DNA of 64,000 bases from Manduca sexta (GCF_014839805.1 NC_051131.1:5692913-5756912), one strand, 5' to 3'; counted from the stretch's first letter, positions 12,328 through 26,600 are shown. Program-made: numbers and translations. Notes: generated from the sequence alone by a model not told the origin.

Positions 12328-13639
12328 CTATCGCAATTGGGTTAAATATTCAATTGTTTCCATTTGTGTGGCTTCCAATATCTGCAGAGCGTCGTATTCA
12401 CTGTCTAGTTGCTCCAGAATCATGGTTTTGTCTTGAATTTCAGCCTGTGAACGATTTCAAATTCAAATTTGCTATAAATTAGACATTAAGCGAGAAGTTG
12501 AGCAAGGGTTCTAGATGCTGATGTAACTTCAAGTGACTAGTTTGTCACTTGAAGTTACATCAGCATCGTCGTCCCTATTTAATAGAGTTCACTTATATAG
12601 GGACTGGATATCTTCAGAACTTAAGCAAAATCCATTCTGCACTAGGTGTGAAAATTGTGGCGATGATTCCATATTTGTACCAAGTGGGGGAAAAAGCAAG
12701 TGGAAGGAGAGATTTAGAGACCGAAGTACGAATAATTAACAACTCGTTTATTATTTGAATCATAGTACAGGTATTGTTCTGTTCTAGAAGCTATTAGAAC
12801 ACAACTTTGGCTTACTTCTACAACTGTAGATACTTAATCATAGCATTGTAAGGGAATATACATCATCGACGTACTTGTAATTTAGATTTTTCTGATTCTC
12901 TTTCTTTAGCTATAGACTTTAGAAGGTTCATAGATCCAATGGCAGCCATCTTTTTGGTCTCAACGTTGTCGCCGAGCTCTTTTAGAACTTGTAACAAATT
13001 CTCAATTATCTTCCCAAAATCCTGCACTTCTATAAAGTGAAGAAAAGTATAGCTGTAAACCAATCAACAAGCACCCTTATCCCCCCCGCCCTCCTCTTCC
13101 TCTACAAGATACACCCATGGCTACCTAGCCATTTCAATTAAAGTTAGACAAGGTAGGTACCTTATCCAACTTTAGTTTAAATACCACCTAATGCGGATAG
13201 GACAAAAACTTAAAAGCTAGATCAGATACAAGATTGTTTAGTTATGGAGCTTTTGTCTTAATTTTATCATTTGAGATTTCATAGATAGGTATTATTACTT
13301 TCATCTCAATGAAATCAACTTATCAGCATAATAGTGCCCTGATCAATGGTAAACATGGTTTTGGCTTACATAAAGACTTGAACACAATGTGGTAAGTAGG
13401 TTCTTCTCTATTCTTAACATGTTTTATTGAAATTACCCTAAATCCGGTTAAAAAATAATTACGAAATCATAGCCTTTTAATATGTAAACATACATTAATT
13501 TCCAGTTACACTAACTTGTTTCGTAATCCTTAGAGGATTCTTTTAAATCTTCCGTTTCCTTTAAAATTTTCGGTTCCAATACCCTAATTTTATTAATATC
13601 ATCATAGAACAAATGGACTTTTTGCAACTCTTCTGCCAT
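12328..13639 (-). CDS. IFT20: Intraflagellar transport protein 20 (IFT20)
   Basis: IFT20 is a small coiled-coil subunit of the IFT-B complex that also acts at the Golgi to sort cilium-bound membrane proteins. In insects it would serve ciliated sensory neurons and sperm. Exons in transcript order are 13639-13516, 13029-12875 and 12444-12328. The phases fit, giving 131 aa against 132 aa in human. The start MAEELQKVHLFYDDINKIR sits in a good context (AAAATGG). The central block (roughly 65-90) contains KMAAIGSMNLLKSIAKERE, nearly the family consensus, and the C-terminal coiled coil contains LEQLDSEYDALQ. No single long open frame covers it because each exon is short. It is head-to-head with spatacsin (1060 bases apart), so a shared promoter region is possible. 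Confidence 0.93.
12514..12567. repeat. Perfect short inverted repeat in IFT20 intron 2
   Basis: The two arms, 12514-12537 and 12544-12567, are exact reverse complements over 24 bases with a 6-base loop (tagttt). Flanking bases do not extend the match. It could be a foldback remnant or the product of a replication template switch. Confidence 0.85.
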
Positions 13640-14699
13640 TTTATGCACCAAGTTTTCTTACTTTCAAACCTCTACTGAACCTGAAAACCCACAAAATAAA
13701 TTAGGCACCTAATCTTCCTACTGACTGATATACTTATGTAGGTAATTAGTGTACTAAAATGAACTTCAAGCTTAAATCTGCTTACGAGAACTACGTAACA
13801 TTGTTTCGTAATTAATACGCCTAATAATAAATAGGTACTAAATAGTAGATACCTAATAAGATTGTAAACGTATATTGTACCGCCTAATAATAATCTTTTT
13901 AGATATGTTTACGTTATGTGTAACCATTGACTACCATTCCCGGGCAACTTGTAAAGCACCAGAAATATTGCAGAAGTTGACTTCCGCAATCAATTTTTAC
14001 CGTAACTACAGGGGAGTCGCATGTGTGTGCTTGTAAACGTATATGGATGTTCTTGTACAATACATTGCTGCCAGAACTTACCTGTCTAAACTAATCATTA
14101 GAGTTATATTTAAAAGATTAGGTATTGCTTGCGGCTTCGCCTTCATCAGAGGCCTGCATGGAAAGCCTTACCTACTACAATAGTCCTCAAATCATTATTT
14201 ATTTATACCGACATCAGCACGATACCGGTACCAGCTATTTAAAGGAGTAAATTATTTATTTTTCTTGGGAGCAAGTTATCGGGATAAAAATTTGCCTAAG
14301 TGTTAATTTTATCTATTCAATTTTGTTCGCAATGCCGATTGTTATAAAATTCTTAGATAGATCTAAGAAGTAAACTAAAATCGTAAGTGAAAACACTGGT
14401 GGTAGTTGTCAATTTTATTTGTCTCTGGTTGGCATTGCGACATATTATATTATGACATTTGTGGATCAAAAAATTCTATATTCTGATTAGATAGCAAAAA
14501 ATAAACTTTATGTTCTATGTAATAAGATTTATATTATTTAACGTGACATTACGTATTTATTTTTGTTTTGTGCAGATTTATATTATCGCTACACTGACAG
14601 CATTGAATAGTGATTTCATTGTTCTATTTAGTTTCTGCTGGTAACATGATTTTGTAGTTCGATTTTAAAGTTTATCCTTTAGAGGTCCATGTATCCGTA
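13640..14699. promoter_or_regulatory. Shared upstream region of IFT20 and spatacsin
   Basis: The two start codons face away from each other across this stretch, so both promoters should be here. An in-frame TAG at 14655-14657 lies 42 bases before the spatacsin ATG. A retroposon scrap (gcttgcggcttcgcc, then ctactacaatagtcc) lies at about 14120-14185. I could not identify a specific core promoter motif. Confidence 0.45.
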
Positions 14700-17600
14700 A
14701 TGATGGAGGGTTTAGCGCACGACGAGGAAATTATTTGGTCATGCTGGGAGCAAAAATCCCCAAGGGATGTGGTCAGAGAGGCCGCAGCCAAGGGCACACA
14801 CATAGCCTTAGCCACCAAATATTTAATGCATAAAAACTCTTGGAGTGAATCTACTGCAAAGGACTGGTTTGTGGCTGAAGTACGTAAAATTGATTTTCCA
14901 ATACCTAGATATTAGAGAATAATATATTTTTACCACCTCATTTGACTACATAATCAAATATTTTACTAGAAAATTATAAGCTTGTATTAAGTTACCATCA
15001 TACAAAAATTATAAAATCTCTCTGACTAACAAATTAAATAGCAAAATTAAAATGCAGTTTCTTCTTAATCTCTACTTAATGTAAGAGAACAATGGATGGA
15101 TGGAATCATACCCTGATGGTTCACGTTTTATGGGTTGTAGATGGATAGTGTCATTATGAGTGCATCAAGGATCAGTGAGGTTGAATTGAGGTGTGAACAA
15201 CATTCCAAGAAGTATATTAATATAGCTTTGTAATTTTTTATGTTTCTATACAATCATCATCATGATCACTTATAGAGAGTCCACTGAGGAACATAGGCCA
15301 CCCACATAGATTGATAAATTTCTAAACAATATGCTATATTTATTATATTTGTTGTAGGTCAAAGCATGGACTGTTCAACTACTATTGCGGAAACAGATAT
15401 TCAAAGTGCTGCATATTTTGGATAAAGTTAAAATTAATCCTGAGGAACATCTTATGACACTTGCAGAGGTGTCAGAATCAATTGAATACAGAGATTTTAT
15501 AGTGGAACATTTAGAGAAGCTATTAAAAAATATGATTCCTGAAAATATCCCCAAATGGGAGGAGTTTCAAAGACATTGGAATCTGTTGAGATATCTTGAG
15601 AAATCATTTGAGACTGATGGCATATTTAAACAAAATAAAGTTTTTATTGTGGGTAAAGAGAGAGTTTATGTCACTGAGTCTGAGATTAAAGCACTGACAA
15701 TAGAGAAAATTGCGAAATATCCACCACAGTGGAAGAGCAAGATATCGACAACATTATTTTTCAATTCATTTGGTAAGTGTATTTATGACATTTTTGTGCG
15801 TTAATAATTATTTGCAGGCCGCAAACCATGATGGTGCATCTGCAAAATATTTACTTTTAAGGAGACAAAAATCAACTAAGTTAATTCATTTTTATCTAAG
15901 TTAAATTATTTTTTCCTAACAAATAGTATACTTAGTATATTTTAGAACTGTCCTACAGTTAGTAAAACCGGAAAGTATAAAACAAACAGTTTTGTTTATA
16001 CTACCTTATGGTTCAAAGATCACAATGCTAATATGTTATGTTGCAGAAGGTATGCTTTACATTGAGTAAATACATTACAAAACTAGACTAGACTGTAGTG
16101 ATAAAATTATATTGATTTGATAGCCTAAATAAATAGTCATTAACATATGTTGTGTAAATACAAATACACTATGTATATTATGTTCTCACTAACCAATTAT
16201 CAGTATGTATTTGTATTTAATATTGGACTTCAATCTTGAATGATGTGTGTAAAATGCATTGTATGTTTCACAATTGAAGAAAATACACACCTTTGTCCCC
16301 AAAGGCATAGGCAGACGTGCAACCAAAGCACACTTTTGGAGATGTGTGTTTCGTTTTATATTCCGAGAAGGGGCATGCCTATCGGCATATCGGGCACGGA
16401 TTCCAATCTTTGGGCTGATACTGAACCAAAGAACTCAATATCACTTTGTCCGGCCTTGAATTCGAACCCAGGATCTTGAAGGAGCGTCGTACCGCGCGCA
16501 TTATTTTATTTTGAATTTTTTATCGAAGCAAAAAGTATTTTATAATTATATTTTGTTAATTTGGGATCCAGAGGGGATTAACATCAGCCAGGGTCAGTTG
16601 GAAATGTATAGCATTGTTTCTGAAACTATTCTATCTTCAGCATATTGTATTACTCTTATTACAATATACCATATGAACATGTTTAAGTATTTTAACTACT
16701 CATGTTAAAAATGACCTGGTGGAATAATTGACTATCTCTTCCCATTTACAGAGTTTTCACTTTTGGATTTCTCCACTCCTCTTGAAATGTGGAATTATTT
16801 ATTGGATCAAAACAAAGCAATGATTCTCGTTCGATGGATTAATGTTCAATCATCAGAAGTCGTGCGCGATATGAACGCTCGCTATAATTTTTTCAACAAC
16901 GAGAGTTTCGTAAAAAGACTATTGAATGTCGACACAACAGGTTTCGATAATAAAGTTTTAGAAAACTTAGATGAAGTATTTCGTAAATGGTCTATCACAA
17001 ACGAAATGGTTGACATCGTTGCTAAGAGTAATTGCTTTGCGTATACCAAAATGTGTATTTATGACACTCTGTGCTCCTATGGCATAGTCAATGAGGACGA
17101 ACGCAATAATTTATATCAAATCATAGCAAGACTTGCTCGTACTCAAAATTTGAAACTCATTGATGATATTTTTACTGAATCATGTTCTACCATAAGCAAA
17201 GGTCATTTTTATGTGCAGTTGGCAAAGTATTGTGTCAAAAATAAACTCTATAAAGTGCTAACGATGTGCGTGGAGGGGAATATATTAGACACAGATTTAT
17301 CGGAGGTCGAACAAGATGCGAAGGACTGTATTGAACTTTGGTTGTTGTTTAAAAGTATAGAGCAAACATCCGACAGACAGAGTCACGTGCTGCCTGTTTA
17401 CAAAACTTGTCAACAAATAGCCAAGGACGACATCGATGATTACATTTCTTCCAATCCGCATTTAGTTCTCGGAATGATTTTGTTGGAGGATGCTACTAAA
17501 TTGTTTGATATATTTTCTAAAGAGGACTTTTTGCAGTTTAAGGACTTTAAACTGCCAAATAAAAAATATAAAGATAAACTTACACACTTGTTTAACGTCT

Positions 17601-20600
17601 ACAAAAAACATTCTAGCCAAATGCTTGAAACTAAAGATGTTAATGTTTATCAACTGTTATCGGGATATAGAGGGTTGGATGTTTCGAAAATATTTGAATT
17701 CCAATTAATTAATCAGAATACTCACAATCTGGTCAGTGATAAACCTGACAGGCGGAGCCTGGGTAGCCTGTTGTCCAACGACGTGGATGTAAAAGCAGCG
17801 TGTATCAAAGCATTGACACAGAGAGCCATGGAAATGCCAGATTTTGCAAATGAAAAGCTTATGAAACGATATGGGTATGTTGCTAAGCTAAATCATGTGT
17901 ATTATCTAAAACAATATAGGCCTTGTAACGCAAGCCAGGCTTTTGTAGCACAACAATATCAGACCTATAATCGTCTTCAAGATAAAAGCATAAAGAGTGC
18001 TTGTTGCGAAGCCCACGCGTTAGCATTACAGAATTGGTACGATCCCGCAATGACGGCTTGTGCAGTGTCGTTCGTTGCTATGATCGGATGTAACCCGACA
18101 AGATGCCGGGTGCATATGTCCGCTGCGAAAATGATGAAAGATCACATGATGAACTATAAAGGCGTTACCGAGGAAAAGGCTAACAAGACTGTTAATGAAT
18201 ACATGTCTAAACTGATACAGAGCAATGATGATGCTGCTAAAGACATATTGCGGTATTTGGAAGAGATAACGACATGCAAGCTACGGGAGAAACAACGAGT
18301 TGATGGCAAAGTTGATATGGCCGTTGTTCTGTACGAATCTCAAGTTATGGTTAAATTTGCAATTCTACACAATTTGCCTCTACCCGAATCACAACTGAAA
18401 GTGTTTGTGAAAACTAACTCTTGGTTCAACTTTTTACTTTTCGGCGATGTATTCCGATATCCTCTTCCCCAAATGTTACAATTGTCGCAAGAGTTCGAGA
18501 GGCAGTCTTATGCGGAGCATTTGAAGCATATTATGCTGCACAGGAATACAGAAGAAGTTTCAGACAAGGACTACAAATCCAATGTTAGTAACGGCCAAAG
18601 ACGACTATCAAGATTGAATTCAGTTGATGTTGTAAGTTTAAACTTTTATAAGGCTATTTATTGGGAGAATATATGTTTTTACATACGAGTCAATACTCGT
18701 GTCAAACACCAATGTGTTTCAGAGTCCAACACATGGTAATTCATTCGAGTTTCCATCGAGTGCGTACATGGGCCGAGAGTTATGGGAGGTGGCCGCGGCG
18801 TGTCATGGCCCTGAAGATCCACCCGCGGCGCTACTGCGAGCCGCTGACCTCTGTCGCGAACCGTTGCTTGTGCTCATCGCCAGTTGTTATGAGGTAGATA
18901 GTAGTTTTTTATTCAATGCAATATATTTATATTAAAAAAACAATAATATCGACGATCAATTAAAAGGCTCTCGCATGCGTTTTAAATTTTTGAGCCAGCG
19001 AAATAATGGAATAATAATATTAACAGAGACGAGAACGCGTTAGAATAGTATACATAATTTCCACTACATTGTTAAACATCATAATAGTATATAGATAATT
19101 TTGTTCTCCGAATAATCAACAAATACTTTTTTAGCCAAACGCAGTGGATGTGTTGTGGGTCCAGTGGATCTTAGCTTCATTAGGGCCGAGCACGCTCAGA
19201 CAAAACGTGATGCAGTCGGTAATAGCGCAGCAGTACAAACCAGACGAGCAGTTCCAGAAAGTGGCAGAGCTCTGCTTGATGGAAGGATACGTGACTACAC
19301 TGCACGAGTCCATGCTTATATTTATGCCGGTAAGTGTTATACAGATACTTTAGTGGTAACTTTCTTTTATGTTTAATAAGGTCAAGATGATGAGGTTTGT
19401 CGAACCCGTCTTATTCTTCTTGCAGCCACCATGACTTTGGCTATTAATATTTTGAAGAATTACTTAGAAAAGTTATTGAATTTTCTCATTGCAATAGAAC
19501 AAATGACCGATAGGTGGATTACAAATATTAAAAGTAAATTTTTTTTTTTAGGAAAGTCCCCTAACACTCCTGTCTTCTTTCCTTCACCGCTGCATTCGCC
19601 AACATAATTTCGACTCTGAGAGCACTAAACTCTTAGCAAGTTTTTTGCAACACTGCCAAAGGAAATACAGCGTAGATGCCAATGGATTCCCATGGTATAT
19701 GTCTAAAGAAGCTCTTCAAAGAGTGGCGGTTTCTTTAGTGAAGATTGCACTTGGAGAAAATTTCGATAGTGCGTATCATCAAAGGGAATTCTTACGGCTG
19801 TTATCGACTGTTGAATTTGAAAAAGGATTTATAGGTAATAGTTACTATGTTTTATCATATTAATTGTATATTGTAATACATTACTGACAAAATATGTATA
19901 CATTTATAATCTAATAATATAATGAACTAGCTTTTGCCCGCGGCTCCGCCCGCGTTATAAAGTTTTTCGGGCTAAAGTTTTCCGTTATAAAAGTCACGCT
20001 ATATATTTTCCCGGGAGCCTATGTTCTTCCCAGGGTCTCAAACTGTCTCCATACCAAATTTTATCCTAATGCGTTGGGTAGTTTTTGAGTTTAACACGTT
20101 CGGGCAGACCGATGCAGCGGGGGACTTTTTTTATGATATATTTTTGTAGAACTTTTTAAGAGGAACAATCCCGTCATACATTATTGTTGCATAACTTTAA
20201 CCGTTTACGCAGCGCACGCAACAGAAGCTCTCAAAACTAATAAATTGACCCCGTTTTTGCATCATGTTTCATTACTGCTCCGCTCCTATTGGTCATAGCG
20301 TGACGATATATAACCTATAGCACTCCAGGAACAAAGGGCTATCCAACACAAAAATATTTTTTGCAGTTCGAACCGGTAGTTCCTGAGATTAGCGATTACT
20401 GCTCCGCTCCTATTGGGCATAGCGTGATGATATATATAGCCTATAGCATTCCAGGAACAAAGGGCTATCCAACACAAAAAGAATTATTCAGTTCAAACTC
20501 CTAGTTTCTGAGATTAGCCATTACTGCTCTGCTCCTATTGGTCATAGCGTGATGATATATAGCCTATAGCACTTCACGAACAAAGGGCTATCCAATACAA

Positions 20601-23600
20601 AATGAATTTTTTAGTTCGAACCGGTAGTTAATGAGATTAGCCATTACTGCTCTGCTCCTATTGGGTATAGCGTGATGATATATAGCCTATAGCACTCCAC
20701 GAACAAAAGGCCATCCAACGCAAAAAGATTTTTTCAGTTTGGACCGGTAGTTCCTGATTTTAGCCATTACTGCTCCGCTCCTATTGGGTATAGCGTGATG
20801 ATATATAGCCTATAGCACTCCACGAACAAAGGGCTATCCAACGCAAAAAGAATTTTTCAGTTCGGACCGGTAGTTCCTGAGATTAGGCATTACTGCTCCG
20901 CTCCTATTGGGTATAGCGTGATGATATATAGCCTATAGCACTCCACGAACATAGGACTATCCAACGCAAAAAGAATTTTTCAGTTTGGACCGGTAGTTCC
21001 TGAGATTAGCGCGTTCAAACAAACAAACAAACTCTTCAGCTTTATATGATAGTATAGATGTAACAATCTATTTTATTTTCTAGTGCCGTCGCCAAACTTT
21101 TTAAAAATTTACGAAATATTGCAAATATCGATGGAGACTTCATACGTGGTCATCGTTTCTAAGACGCTTCAAGACAATGCACGGGAGTATCTGGCAGAGT
21201 GTGTCGAAATATACACATCCACCCAAAACTATGACGTGGCTCTGAAGATAGCAAAACTAGCAGACATTCCAGCCAACGATATTTTAACTGCCGAGTGGAC
21301 GCATAAATACGAAAACCTTCTTCTTAGAGATGACGTCGTGGGCGATAAGGATGTAACGCTGTTTTTAGCCCAATGCAGTGAAGCGTTCAAATCAGCAGCC
21401 GTGTCCTTCAAACACGCGACAGACTTTCTGATACAGTACGTCGGTAAAATAACGGATCCAGTTCAGAAGTTCTACTCCTACAAGGTGATAATGAGTTGGT
21501 TCGAAGACAACCTTGTCTACGGCAGCAATAGAGAAGACATCGAACACTTAATGTGGGACGCTTATTTCAAAGCGGATCCAAACAGCGTATTCCTGAGTAA
21601 CTATCGCAGTATCTTGCATTACATCCTGAACGGACAGAAAGATGTTAATGTTCCAAGAGAAATGGCGTCAACGGACGCGAACAAACCGTTCACGATGATG
21701 TTGAATGAGATCGAGATGGAGTCAGATGTAGGGAATATCGAAAACGTTGTTCTATTGGAAGAACCTGACTCGATCGAGAGCTGGAGAAAAGTTGTGCATC
21801 AGCTACTTGAGTTGAAGTTGATTGTTGACGCGTTCCGTTTGTCGGCGTTGTTTAGGACTCCCCCTGAGTACAGATACTGGCCGCTGGCGTGCCCCGTTCA
21901 GATATTCAGAACGTGCCTAAAATTGGCTGAAGGCAGTTGCTCGCCGTACGAGCTTCCGCAAGAGTTAAGGCTTGTGATTGCCTCGCCTATATTGCAAAAT
22001 AAACTTTCAGGTGAGTTTTATTGAGGTTATAAGTAAGGTTCTATCGAAACGGAGCATGACCTTTGTTTACCTAAACTCAACGTAACTTCTAGCTATTATT
22101 AATATGACGATTCAAAATGTACTTTTCGAGCAGCTAATGGCTGTTTTACGTGAGGCAATGTAGAGTCTTCCACAATCCCTATTAAAAATTCCATGCCTCC
22201 ATTCATTGTTTACCTTATTATAGAAAATTATGTAATTTTTTTTGTGTTTAGTGTCCGGAGTGTCCGATGCCAGTTTCGAGGAGCTGGTGGTGATCCAGGA
22301 GAAGCAAGACAACGTGCCGGAGAGCTCTCACCTGGCGGCGCGCGAGGAGGCCGACCGGCTCTCCGCACTCGACGCGCTCGCCGTGAGGAGCGGGCTGGCG
22401 CTCGTGAAACAGGTGAGTGATTATTATGGTAGGTAATAAACTTACATCGATTTGTACTACGTATATAAGCCAAATAGTAACAATATTTCCGGCTTGATTG
22501 TTTACCCTATAAATTGATGTATGATATTGTAAATAAGAGTGACCGTCTTTTAGAGTTATATAAAAGTCAATATTTATTCGCTTAAGGTGGTAGCTCAAGG
22601 TCCATTTTCATACATTTTGTTTCGGCTTTAATCTGGGTAACTAAACAAGTATTGGCAAGTAAAGAATTTAAATTCACCTCTAGTTAGTGATTAGTTCTCG
22701 CAGTTGAAAGAAAAATGTAAAAATAATTAATAATCATGGATATTTCTGCCTTTAAAATTTCGTCATATTAAATTTTAAAGGCCGAAATATCCATGATTAT
22801 TAATTATTTTACGTTTTTCTTCAACTGCGAGAACTAATCACTAACTAGACGTGAATTTAAATTCTTTACTTGCCAATACTTGTTTAGTTACCCAGATTAA
22901 AGCCGAAACAAAATGTATGAAAATGGACCTTGAGCTACCACCTTAAAGGTAACTTTAAGCTAAATTGTCAACTGAGGTCCCAGTATAGGATTTAACAAAA
23001 AAAAAACAATTCTATCTTTTGTTCATATTCAGATTCCTTTTGTTTTAGGTTGCCAGTTATTTCCGCATAGCGTTACAAATAGGGTGGGATTACGGCTCTG
23101 TATTGAAGTATCAGAATCGCGCCATAGACTTCATAAACTTTGTCAGCGGCCGAGCGAGGATGTCGCTCGCCAACCTCGTGTTTAAAACGTTCAACATACC
23201 GACAAAACAGGTAAAACAATAATATGTGTGACGTGGATATACATTATTCTACTTTAGTTGTTATCACTACATAGTATAAAACAAAGTCGCTTTCTCTGTC
23301 CCTATGTGTGCTTAAATCTTTAAAACTACGCCACGGATTTTGATGCGGTTTTTTTTAATAGATAGAGTGATTCAAGAAGAAGGTTTATATGTATAATAAT
23401 AACATCCATTAAATAGTCAGCATTGCACCCGTGCAAAGCCGGGGCTGGTCGCTAGTCTAATATTTTTTTTTTCATTCGTAGATAGCCGAATACATCTGCT
23501 GTGAGATGGTTGCGGCAATCATATCGCCACATCTAGTGAAAACATCAACGTTCAGACAAAAGGAGCACTTCCAATACACACTATGGGGATATGCGTTAAA

Positions 23601-26600
23601 TTCCGACATGGAAATGTTCCTCAACATGCGACCAGACGCCTGCAGCCAAGTTGGAAGACTGATCTTGGACCATCTGGTCGCATTCCAGAAGATATACAAA
23701 GTGAATGCGACGTTACGTCTTCCAGAAAACACGTTTGACGACAGCTGCCTTGATGTGGAAACACTAATTGATGAAGAGTATCAAAATGTTGAAGGTAGCG
23801 AAGTGGAATCAGTATTGACTGAAGAAGGCACGCTGATGTCGGCTGAAACTGAGTCTCTATACTCGGTATCGACAGTGTACACCGCGGGAAACAAATTGTC
23901 AAGGGATACGAGACGCAATTTGTTCGATGTTATTGCAAGGAATAACGTTCAAATTCGATATGAAGTCAAGTCGAATATAAGGAAGATTACTAAAGGCGCC
24001 AGGCTTTCCACAAAACAGGTATGGGGTTTTGTTTTTTTTAAATAACCAACTTTTGGCTTTAGATTGTAACCTAAACAGAAGTCGACTTTTGAAACAATTT
24101 TTTTTAGATTTATTATGGTTCGGTTAGAATAACAATCGATACCCTTAGAATTGTCTGTTCTTGCATGGTGGTGAAGTCTTGTTATTACAGCTTGCAAGAT
24201 CCGTTTGCTTATTTTACAATTTGTATTGCTATTCGATTTTATTAAAAATATCATAATGCGGTGTTATTGTAAATAGTGTATAACGTAGTGTAACGGGGAA
24301 TGGATAACGAATAACAAAGCGATGTCACTATATTTTTTTTGCGGGGAAAAAGGCGTTGTAGCTAACACCAAGAGGGGGGTTTATTTCGTCGGTCTCACGG
24401 TCCAATGTCTACGCACAAAAGTATAGCAACGTCAGAGCGAGGATTGGCCTAAGTCCCTAACACTTTGTACACCCTATAACGACATATCGCCCAAAACCCG
24501 CGGTCGCCGTTTGCAGCCCATACGAGACAGCTCCGGGCTAACTGACAGTAAGAGGAGTGCCATATAGAATATCAAATGACAAGAGATGGTAATCAGCTTG
24601 GAGACATAATGTCGGTGCGTGTGGGTGCGTGTCGCGGTGCAGGTGAACATCATCTGCATCGAGCTGCTGGTGGTGGCGCACGAGTGGTTCAGCAGCGCGT
24701 GCGACACGGAGGGCGTGGCGGTGTCGGTGCGCTCGGCGGCGGCGCTGGCGGCGCGCCTGCTGGCGGCGCGCTCGTGGCGCCTCATGGTGCGCCTGCTCAC
24801 CGGCCTCGCGCGCTACCACGAGTGCGCATACATCTTCCAGGTTACTGTCACCTTATATTATAATTACTCGTTGACTGCAGCTCACGTAATAGTTGTGTTT
24901 TTGGGCGAAACGCGCGTAACACACACAATTGGTGTGTGCGTAATACATATCTAAGTCGGTCTCCGTCACTCACGTCGTGCAATCTGACGCCAGAGCGGGA
25001 CAGCATATCCCACGCGTGATGCGCTACACTTTTGGATATTTAACGGTATTGACGCCGCAGTCAATGTATTAAATGATAAAGGTATTTTATTTGTGACAAT
25101 CATTAAAATATCTATTATCTCATAGAACGGTAATGTACACTTACCCCATTATTCATAGAAGTTATTTATCTAAGGACGGAGCATTGTTGTGATAACAAGT
25201 CTGTTTCTCTGCTTTGTTTATCTGACAGTTTTCTGTTTGTTCACCTTTGTTTATTTTACAACTATATTCAAGTTGTATCTCAATATTAGCCAATCACAAC
25301 GGCCCTATGTCTACGCACTGCGAAGCCTGCCATGCCGTCAGCATTGAGAAACAGACTTGTTATCACAGCAATGCTCCGTCCTTAGATAAATAACGTTTAT
25401 GAATAAGGGGATTATTATTTAAAACACAATGAAACTAATACAAATTGTAATAAGTTATGAGTGACATTTTGTATATATAAATATTTAAATCTACCCTAAA
25501 ATTCTTTAATAGGTATATATAATATCTTAATATGTCTAGGCTTTACGAGAAAATCACCAGTTCGAATATCTCCTCGGCCAATTTGACTACATGCTCGGCC
25601 AGCAACCGGACAAAATCGCAGAGTTCAAGCAGGGTCTACTGGACTTCCTCAAAACACACTGTCCAGGCGACACCGACACCTATATCATGGTCGCACTGCA
25701 CTTCAACATGTATGCGGAAGCGGCCCATGTGAAAAAGAAACAAGCCATCAACCTGATTGAGGATTTGGAGAAAATGGCGCTCGATGCTGCTAGAGTAAGT
25801 TGTTTGACACGTATTTTATATTGATGTTGATTGCTATTCATTTTTACAAATGTCTCGAAAGTAAAGAAAATCATATTTAATGGGTTTTTAACTTTCCTCT
25901 TTTTTATTTTAATGTAAAAAGAATTATTGTAATCTTCTGAGCTGTCATTTTTAACATAAAGCCACACTTATCTGTTATAACTTAATTGTCATTCTGTCAT
26001 ATAATATAACCAGATCTATGTTAATTATTTTCTATTTTCTATAAGTAAAAGAAATAAATAATTGATAATAAAGAATAAAGAAATGAGTTTCCACGGCGAT
26101 GGAGATCCGTAAAATGAGAGGCCGCGGATTCGATCGCCGTACCGAGACAATATCATTTAAATCAAATAATGATATATGTGGCAGTGCTGTGAAAACAAAG
26201 ACCCAAATAATTTGTCATACAAGGCAAAAGGTCTTTTATTTTACTGTAGTACCAGGAATATGAGTATGTCCACAAGATATACACAAAAATTACCATAAAA
26301 TATTGTGTAACTTCTAAACATCCCTAGCACATTTGTACATGAACGTACTTACTGAGCAAATCATGTACAGACATACGCGCCTATATAAACAAATTGACAC
26401 GGTTATTACAGGCTACATCCAAGAAGCCGTTCAAACCACCCACATGGCTGCTGATCCACGACAGCCAGCCAACGAAAATACTGCTAGAGACAGCGCTGAA
26501 CCACTGCACTGACGCGGCGGAGTTGTATTTGCAGGGCGGTTGTACCGGCTTTGCGGGAGAGATGGCAGCACTGGCGCAGCAAATTGCTTTACAGATGTCG

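Noticed and set aside
12533..12739. Plus-strand 68-codon open frame with a CxxC-like pair
   Set aside because: It lies in IFT20 intron 2 on the opposite strand, starts at the hairpin, and has no splice or family support.
14118..14200. GC-richer stretch considered as a spatacsin upstream exon
   Set aside because: Its strings (gcggcttcgcc, ctactacaatagtcc) match retroposon scraps elsewhere in the window.
18661..18935. Two overlapping plus-strand open frames beside spatacsin exon 4, each 78 codons
   Set aside because: They read through the intron; only the phase following the acceptor at 18722 matches spatacsin.
20270..21012. Regular 122-base repeats considered as a CRISPR array
   Set aside because: There are no unique spacers between short repeats; whole units repeat in tandem inside a eukaryotic transposon.
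24474..24863. Several arginine- or alanine-rich open frames on both strands
   Set aside because: They are shadows of the very GC-rich spatacsin exon 11 (24643-24840), which suppresses stop codons in all frames.
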